Of a stretch of DNA of 11,737 nucleotides, positions 7,813 through 11,737 are shown piece by piece; within the stretch, counting starts at the first letter, position 1; each line of letters opens with the position of its first letter. The position numbers were made by a program, and so were the translations under genes. The stretch spans positions 1 through 11,737 of the forward strand of contig NZ_DQDX01000197.1 in assembly GCF_003525665.1 (NCBI RefSeq), written 5' to 3'. This DNA is from Flavobacterium sp. Its GTDB lineage: Bacteria; Bacteroidota; Bacteroidia; Flavobacteriales; Flavobacteriaceae. A model generated the notes under the pieces. The model saw nothing but the letters and a program-made list of their open reading frames with translations, searched no databases and was not told the origin of the DNA.

Positions 7813-7927
7813 TGATATATATTTAAAAATTAGTGTTTAACCCTAAATTTTAATCTTTTTTAAGCTTAAAATTGACTCATTGAGAAACATCTATAAAATT
7901 AAACCCACAAAACCTTCATCCCAACAA

Positions 7928-7987
7928 TTAACGAATTCTTAAGTTAAAAAACTTTAACCTCCATTTTAATTTCTTAACTTTGGTTAA
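7928..7987 (+). promoter_or_regulatory. sodC promoter with clustered TTAAC/GTTAA sites
   Basis: TAACTTTG at 7975-7982 is an exact -7 box, with TTTA at 7953-7956 as a weak -33 element (18-base gap). The -7 box lies inside the dyad TTAAC-TTTG-GTTAA (7974-7987). A second perfect dyad GTTAAA-AAAC-TTTAAC (7943-7958) is centred exactly 30 bases upstream, and another TTAAC is at 7928-7932. These may be operator half-sites; no regulator is visible in the window. Confidence 0.5.
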
Positions 7988-7997
7988 AATAAATTTT

Positions 7998-8522
7998 ATG
8001 AAAAAAGTAATCTTAATTGCAGTAGTTGCATTTGTAATTGTTGTGGCTTGTAAATCGGGAACCGATACTAAAGCCAATGTGCTAACGATAAATCTAGAAC
8101 CTAAAAGCGGAAGTACCGTAACCGGAACGGCAACATTTACGGAAAAAAATGGCGTAGTTTCATTCGAGGCAAAAATGACCGGATTGAAACCTGGAGTTCA
8201 CGCGATTCACATTCATGAAAAAGCAGATTGTTCGGCTGCTGATGCTACTTCAACTGGTGGACATTGGAATCCTACCTTCAAAAAACACGGAAAATGGACC
8301 GATACTGAACATCATAAAGGCGATATCGGAAACTTTACTGCCGATGCCAACGGAAACGGAACCATCACTTTAAAAACCGACGAATGGTGTATTGGTTGTG
8401 GTGACGAAACCAAAGATATTTTAAATAAAGGTTTGATAGTTCATGCCAATCCAGACGATTTTGTTACTCAACCAACAGGAAATGCTGGCGGAAGAGTAGC
8501 TTGTTCTGGAATTATAAAATAA
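7998..8522 (+). CDS. sodC: Cu/Zn superoxide dismutase lipoprotein
   Basis: The 174-residue protein dismutates superoxide to hydrogen peroxide and oxygen in the envelope. The N-terminus is a lipoprotein signal with Cys18 after FVIVVA. Metal ligands read as in the family: HIH (His71, His73), GGHWNP (His89), KKHG (His97), HHKGD (His106, Asp109) and IVHA (His149). Cys78 and Cys169 form the conserved disulfide, and Arg166 (GGRVAC) guides superoxide. WCIGC adds a second cysteine pair (131, 134) that classical SODs lack; I recall similar motifs in other Bacteroidota but cannot check. The start is ATG 7998; the in-frame TTG at 7980 lies in the -7 box. It is followed by the YdeI-family gene after six bases, so the two probably share an mRNA. 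Confidence 0.95.
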   Translation: MKKVILIAVVAFVIVVACKSGTDTKANVLTINLEPKSGSTVTGTATFTEKNGVVSFEAKMTGLKPGVHAIHIHEKADCSAADATSTGGHWNPTFKKHGKWTDTEHHKGDIGNFTADANGNGTITLKTDEWCIGCGDETKDILNKGLIVHANPDDFVTQPTGNAGGRVACSGIIK

Positions 8523-8528
8523 TACTAC

Positions 8529-9098
8529 TTGGAAGAAAAAGATCATTTATATTTTAAAAATGCTCAAGAATGGCGCGAATGGCTGCACGAAAATCATACT
8601 TCTGCAACTAGAGCGTCATTACTGTTTTATAGAGTTTCTAGCGAAAACGAAAGCATGCGTTGGGAAGAAGCCGTGCAAGTTGCCATTTGTTATGGTTGGA
8701 TTGATTCAACTGTAAGACGACTTGATGAAGAACGCCGCACGCAAATGTTTACGCCACGAAAAGACAAAAGTGTTTGGAGTAAACTCAACAAATCCTACAT
8801 TGAAAAACTACTTCAGGAGAATTTAATACACGAAAGTGGTTTGAAAAAAATTGAAACCGCGAAGAAAAATGGCTCGTGGGAATCACTTGACGATGTTGAA
8901 AATTTAGTACTTCCTAAAGATTTACAATTGGCATTTGAACAAAATAAAATTGCCTTTGATAATTATCAAAATTTTAGTCCATCGTATCGAAAGAGCTATC
9001 TTTATTGGTTAAATCAAGCGAAACGCGAAGAAACACGAAACATTAGAATTGCAGAAATAATCAAACTTTGTGAAGCAAACATAAAGTCTAGACCATAA
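8529..9098 (+). CDS. YdeI/OmpD-associated family protein
   Basis: The 189-residue cytoplasmic protein matches the YdeI/OmpD-associated (OmdA) family. Its motifs are LYFKNAQEWREWLHENH near the start, CYGWIDS (54-60), RRLDEER, FTPRK (74-78) and SVWSKLNK (81-88). A C-terminal OmdA-type region contains FSPSYRKSYLYWL (149-161) and KREETRNIRI. The biochemical role is not established; E. coli YdeI has been linked to stress resistance. The start is TTG: it lies in the same frame as sodC, six bases after its stop, and there is no ATG before residue 43. The tight spacing implies cotranscription with sodC, which would fit an envelope-stress role, but this is inference. Confidence 0.85.
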   Translation: MEEKDHLYFKNAQEWREWLHENHTSATRASLLFYRVSSENESMRWEEAVQVAICYGWIDSTVRRLDEERRTQMFTPRKDKSVWSKLNKSYIEKLLQENLIHESGLKKIETAKKNGSWESLDDVENLVLPKDLQLAFEQNKIAFDNYQNFSPSYRKSYLYWLNQAKREETRNIRIAEIIKLCEANIKSRP

Positions 9099-9138
9099 AA
9101 ACTTAACTTTAATACTGTTTTTCTCAAACAAAAAAACA

Positions 9139-9146
9139 TAGCTTTG
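9139..9146 (+). promoter_or_regulatory. -7 box of the LETM1-related gene
   Basis: TAGCTTTG is an exact TAnnTTTG match, with 17 bases between it and ATG 9164. The -33 region near 9116-9122 reads TGTTTTT, a poor TTTG match. It suggests the LETM1-related gene is transcribed separately from sodC and the YdeI-family gene. Confidence 0.55.
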
Positions 9147-9163
9147 CATCTCAAATAAAAGCT

Positions 9164-10357
9164 ATGATTAATCCTTCGGCAAATGGCTGGATAGACAAGT
9201 ATTTCTATGAACAAAAAAATAGGTTCATCAGCTCGCCTATTGAGGATTTATCACTGTACAAAAACATCAGAAAAACTGGTTTTATTTACGGACACATCAT
9301 TGCCATAAATGAAAATCCAGAAATAGACATGACCGGTTGGAAAACCGATGAAATATCGAAAGTAGCCTTGCTAAAAACACTTTTTGATATGTATTGCTTT
9401 ACAACAAATCAGTCGGATGCTGTTGATTTTATTGCCAAAGCGGTTTCGTTTTACAAAGAAATGACACCAAAAGGTTTCGGATTTCTAAACAAAATTATGC
9501 CTTCATCGGCTAGTTCTAAATTGGAAAATCTTATTGATGAACGCGTCCAAACCAACAAAGACATCATTAGCAAAAACTTCTCGCATATTGTTACTAATGC
9601 ACTTTTGTTTGTAGATGTTTTGGCTTTTCGTCATTATTTAACTCATGGTTCTATTCCAGAAAAGTATTTGAAACGTATAGAAGAAACCATTATGAGTTTG
9701 GTTTCTTTGGCTTTACAAGTTAAAACTGAAAAATCGCAACACGATGATTTGCTTATAAAATTATTTGAAGCTTCGGTTCGTTACACCAAATTTTCTAAAG
9801 TTAGTATTCAGAATTTAGAAGATATGCCTTTGGATTATTTTAAAGACGATTTAGAGAAGTTTTATCTAATCGATTTGGTTTGTATCACACTTTGGAACGA
9901 CGGAAGAATTGAAAATGAAGAGTTGTATTTCTTGTACAAATTAGCAGAGAAATTTGGCGTTTCAGAAGTATTTGCTCATGAAACTGCAGTTGATACCAAC
10001 GATTTTATTTCGAAACATAAACCAGAAATTCAATACTTTAATTATTCCAATCCGGTAAAACATTTTTACGATCAAACGTCAACTGGAGTTCAGGTTTTGA
10101 TTACTCGAAATAAAAAACGACTGATAAAAGAAATCTCGCAAAGTAAAGAATTGATGCATCTTTTGGCCAAATCAACTTCTAAAGATTTGAGTCCAGAAGA
10201 AAAAAAGAAAGTAAAAAAACAGCTGCTCGACATTTGCAAAAGCATACCGTCGCTAACTATCTTTTTACTTCCTGGTGGCGGATTATTATTACCACTTTTA
10301 GTGAAATTTATTCCGCAATTATTACCTTCTGCTTTTAATGAAAATCTAGACGATTAA
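9164..10357 (+). CDS. LETM1-related protein (LETM1-related biofilm-associated type)
   Basis: The 397-residue protein has no signal peptide. Residues 1 to about 220 are largely helical and unrecognised. About 235-268 (LVCITLWNDGRIENEELYFL and following) resembles the acidic helical TerB-like repeat. Residues 342-391 resemble the LETM1 core: a charged helix (LSPEEKKKVKKQLLDICK), then IPSLTIFLLPGG and LLLPLLVKFIPQLLPSAF, which recalls the conserved ELLLPVxLKLFPNMLPSTF-like stretch of mitochondrial LETM1. Mitochondrial LETM1 is linked to K+/H+ or Ca2+/H+ exchange and ribosome binding. The flavobacterial relatives carry a biofilm-associated label in annotation, from memory. One hydrophobic segment (361-390) could touch the membrane. 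Its stop overlaps that of the downstream carbonic anhydrase gene by TTAA. Confidence 0.75.
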   Translation: MINPSANGWIDKYFYEQKNRFISSPIEDLSLYKNIRKTGFIYGHIIAINENPEIDMTGWKTDEISKVALLKTLFDMYCFTTNQSDAVDFIAKAVSFYKEMTPKGFGFLNKIMPSSASSKLENLIDERVQTNKDIISKNFSHIVTNALLFVDVLAFRHYLTHGSIPEKYLKRIEETIMSLVSLALQVKTEKSQHDDLLIKLFEASVRYTKFSKVSIQNLEDMPLDYFKDDLEKFYLIDLVCITLWNDGRIENEELYFLYKLAEKFGVSEVFAHETAVDTNDFISKHKPEIQYFNYSNPVKHFYDQTSTGVQVLITRNKKRLIKEISQSKELMHLLAKSTSKDLSPEEKKKVKKQLLDICKSIPSLTIFLLPGGGLLLPLLVKFIPQLLPSAFNENLDD

Positions 10358-10995
10358 GTAGCAAAATACAACTGATGCACTTCGTCTAAATCTTTATTAC
10401 TGCTGAAATTTACATTCAAATCGGTTACATAACCATCATTCAATCCGTAAACCCAACCATGCAACGTTAAATCTTGTCCTTTCTGCCAAGCAGATTGCAC
10501 AATGGATGTTTTTGCTAAATCTAAAACTTGTTCTCTAACGTTTATTTCTACAAATTTATTGAAACGCTCTTTTTCGTTTTCTACGGAGTCCAATTCATTT
10601 CTATGCAAACGATATACATCTTTAATATGTCGTATCCAGTTGTCAATAATTCCGATAGAATTGTTTTCCATGGCAACTTTAACTCCGCCACAACCATAAT
10701 GTCCACACACAATTACATGTTTCACCTTCAATACATTAACTGCATAATCGAGTACACTCAACATGTTCATATCACTGTGAACGACCATGTTAGCAATATT
10801 TCTGTGAACAAAAACATCTCCGGGTTTTCCACCAACAATTTCATTTGCAGGAACGCGACTATCAGAACATCCTATCCAAAGCAATTGCGGATTTTGTCCT
10901 TTGGCCAAATCTTTAAAAAACTCAGGATCTAAGGCTAATTGGTTCTCAACCCATTTTTTATTGTTGTCCAATAACTTTCTATAATACTCGCTCAT
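10354..10995 (-). CDS. can: Beta-class carbonic anhydrase, type II (Can-like)
   Basis: The 213-residue cytoplasmic zinc enzyme interconverts CO2 and bicarbonate. Zinc ligands are Cys43, His99 and Cys102 (IGCSDSRVPA and CGHYGCGG), and Asp45-Arg47 form the family dyad. The three residues that form the non-catalytic bicarbonate pocket of type II enzymes (H. influenzae Trp39, Arg64, Tyr181) have counterparts here: Trp40, Arg65 in FVHRN and Tyr183 in GWVYGLNDG. Allosteric control by bicarbonate is therefore likely. Length and motifs match E. coli Can. It lies downstream of a second beta-carbonic anhydrase on the same strand but has its own -7 box after the upstream gene's terminator. Its stop overlaps the convergent LETM1-related gene. 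Confidence 0.95.
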   Translation of the reverse strand: MSEYYRKLLDNNKKWVENQLALDPEFFKDLAKGQNPQLLWIGCSDSRVPANEIVGGKPGDVFVHRNIANMVVHSDMNMLSVLDYAVNVLKVKHVIVCGHYGCGGVKVAMENNSIGIIDNWIRHIKDVYRLHRNELDSVENEKERFNKFVEINVREQVLDLAKTSIVQSAWQKGQDLTLHGWVYGLNDGYVTDLNVNFSSNKDLDEVHQLYFAT

Positions 10996-11011
10996 AATTT
11001 TTTATAATAAT

Positions 11012-11019
11012 CAAATGTA
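11012..11019 (-). promoter_or_regulatory. -7 box of the can-like carbonic anhydrase gene
   Basis: The minus strand reads TACATTTG, an exact TAnnTTTG match, 16 bases before the start codon at 10995. Its first T is the end of the T-run of the upstream terminator, and the place where a -33 box should be falls in that terminator's hairpin, where no TTTG is seen. Confidence 0.5.
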
Positions 11020-11049
11020 AAAAAAAACCACCAATTTGTTAATTGATGG
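11019..11049 (-). terminator. Intrinsic terminator of the second carbonic anhydrase gene
   Basis: On the minus strand CCATCAATT, loop AACA, AATTGGTGG, then nine T. The 9-bp stem (11049-11041 with 11036-11028) has one G-U pair. It begins ten bases after the stop codon at 11060-11062, and is a typical Rho-independent terminator directly before the promoter of the next gene. Confidence 0.8.
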
Positions 11050-11059
11050 CTATTAAATT

Positions 11060-11737
11060 TTAGTGTCTTAATTCTGCTATAGAGAAATCAGGATTATTTT
11101 CATCTCTAATGTATTCAACATCATCGTAGAAAGTTACTTCACCAGTTTCGATATTGTGCATCGCTCCTATTATTCCAATTTCGCCATTTTCTACCATTTG
11201 CTCCAAGATGAAACTTCTTTCGATAATGTTTTTTACACTTCGTTTTACATTAATTTCAGCAACATTTTCAACGAAAGTTCCGTTTTTCGAACTTCTATCT
11301 TCCAAAGTTTCTTTTTCTTGATAAACTGCTGGTTGAATTTTAGATAATAGTTCGGTTAAATTACCCATTTCTACATGGTCGCACGCACCTTTTACAGCAC
11401 CACATTTACTGTGACCTAAAACTACAACAAGTTTAGAACCAGCTACTTTACAAGCAAACTCCATACTTCCAAGAATATCAGTGTTTACAATATTACCAGC
11501 AATTCTAACAGAAAAAACATCACCCAATCCTTGATCGAAAATCAATTCGGCAGAAGTTCTACTATCAATACAACTTAAAATAGTTGCAAATGGCCATTGA
11601 CCGTCACGAGTATCATTTACTTGTTCTAGTAAATCTCTGTGGGCTTTTAAATTATTTACAAATCGGTTATTTCCTTCTTTTAATATTTCTAATGCTTTTC
11701 TCGGTGTGATTGAAGCTTGTAATTCTTTATTTAAAGT
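11060..11737 (-). CDS. Second beta-class carbonic anhydrase, 5' end beyond the window
   Basis: The frame is open from the window edge (11737) to the stop at 11060 and gives 225 residues. The visible start reads TLNKELQASITPRKALEILK, so about 10-20 residues and the start codon are missing. Zinc-site residues, counted from the window edge, are Cys56, Asp58 and Arg60 in LSCIDSRTSAEL and His109 and Cys112 in LGHSKCGAVKGACDH. VRIAGNIVNTDILGSMEFAC is the family core. Unlike its neighbour, the position three before the first zinc Cys is Ile, not Trp, so it lacks the full type II bicarbonate pocket. A TTG at 11545 is not the start, as it would remove the CIDSR motif. It ends in a strong terminator. 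In relatives a SulP-type anion transporter is often next to such genes; that lies outside the window and is inference. Confidence 0.93.
   Translation of the reverse strand, partial: TLNKELQASITPRKALEILKEGNNRFVNNLKAHRDLLEQVNDTRDGQWPFATILSCIDSRTSAELIFDQGLGDVFSVRIAGNIVNTDILGSMEFACKVAGSKLVVVLGHSKCGAVKGACDHVEMGNLTELLSKIQPAVYQEKETLEDRSSKNGTFVENVAEINVKRSVKNIIERSFILEQMVENGEIGIIGAMHNIETGEVTFYDDVEYIRDENNPDFSIAELRH

Noticed and set aside
7846..7873. Inverted repeat AATTTTAA / TTAAAATT upstream of sodC
   Set aside because: Purely A-T stem with a 12-base loop in a very AT-rich stretch; chance is a sufficient explanation.
7980..7997. TTG start for sodC six codons earlier
   Set aside because: The TTG is part of the -7 box; ATG 7998 directly starts the lipoprotein signal.
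10528..10932. Plus-strand 134-codon open frame inside the can-like gene
   Set aside because: It is antisense to a well-supported enzyme gene, has no recognisable domain and looks like a shadow of its codon use.
11543..11545. TTG start for the second carbonic anhydrase
   Set aside because: The open frame continues to the window edge and includes the zinc-binding CIDSR motif, so the gene starts beyond 11737.
1..11737. Search for mobile elements, phage or defence genes, CRISPR repeats, tRNA and rRNA
   Set aside because: No transposase, integrase, repeat-spacer pattern, cloverleaf with tRNA motifs or rRNA sequence was seen on either strand; the genes present are ordinary metabolic, transport and stress genes.

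Overview
The window looks like ordinary chromosome from a Flavobacteriaceae bacterium close to Flavobacterium. Three things point there. The DNA is AT-rich (about one third G+C in the rows counted). Start codons lack Shine-Dalgarno sequences, and the TAnnTTTG -7 box of Bacteroidota promoters stands before most transcription units. The gene set also fits: a CarboxypepD_reg-like/TonB-type outer-membrane barrel, short-signal lipoproteins, a LETM1-related protein and tandem beta-carbonic anhydrases. No mobile element, phage gene, tRNA, rRNA or CRISPR array was seen. No gene-free stretch exceeds about 240 bases.

Layout. Bases 1-347 hold the 3' part of an ArsC-family gene. Bases 454-2910 encode a large outer-membrane receptor, followed by a strong hairpin terminator (2920-2950) that can work in both directions. 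A 52-residue membrane protein (2972-3130, minus) has a near-perfect promoter and points back at that terminator. nhaA (3286-4428, plus) and corA (4425-5495, minus) converge and share the bases TTAA at their stops. hutI (5565-6803) diverges from corA. An AT-rich esterase-like lipoprotein gene follows (6908-7756), then about 240 non-coding bases with a foldable element and a cluster of TTAAC/GTTAA sites in front of sodC (7998-8522). sodC is followed after 6 bases by a YdeI/OmpD-associated-family gene (8529-9098). A LETM1-related gene (9164-10357, plus) converges with a type II beta-carbonic anhydrase gene (10354-10995, minus), again through a shared TTAA. A second, different beta-carbonic anhydrase lies upstream of it (11060 to past the window end, minus), ended by a terminator whose T-run touches the promoter of the first.

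Functionally the window is a set of housekeeping and stress genes: ion and pH homeostasis (NhaA, CorA, two carbonic anhydrases, perhaps the LETM1-like protein), oxidative stress (SodC), arsenate-reductase-type chemistry, histidine breakdown (HutI) and outer-membrane uptake. No single multi-gene pathway or clear novel system is visible. The observations most worth following are the regulatory dyads at the sodC and receptor promoters, the tiny membrane protein with its own promoter and terminator, the two TTAA-overlapping convergent pairs, and the terminator-promoter junction between the carbonic anhydrase genes.
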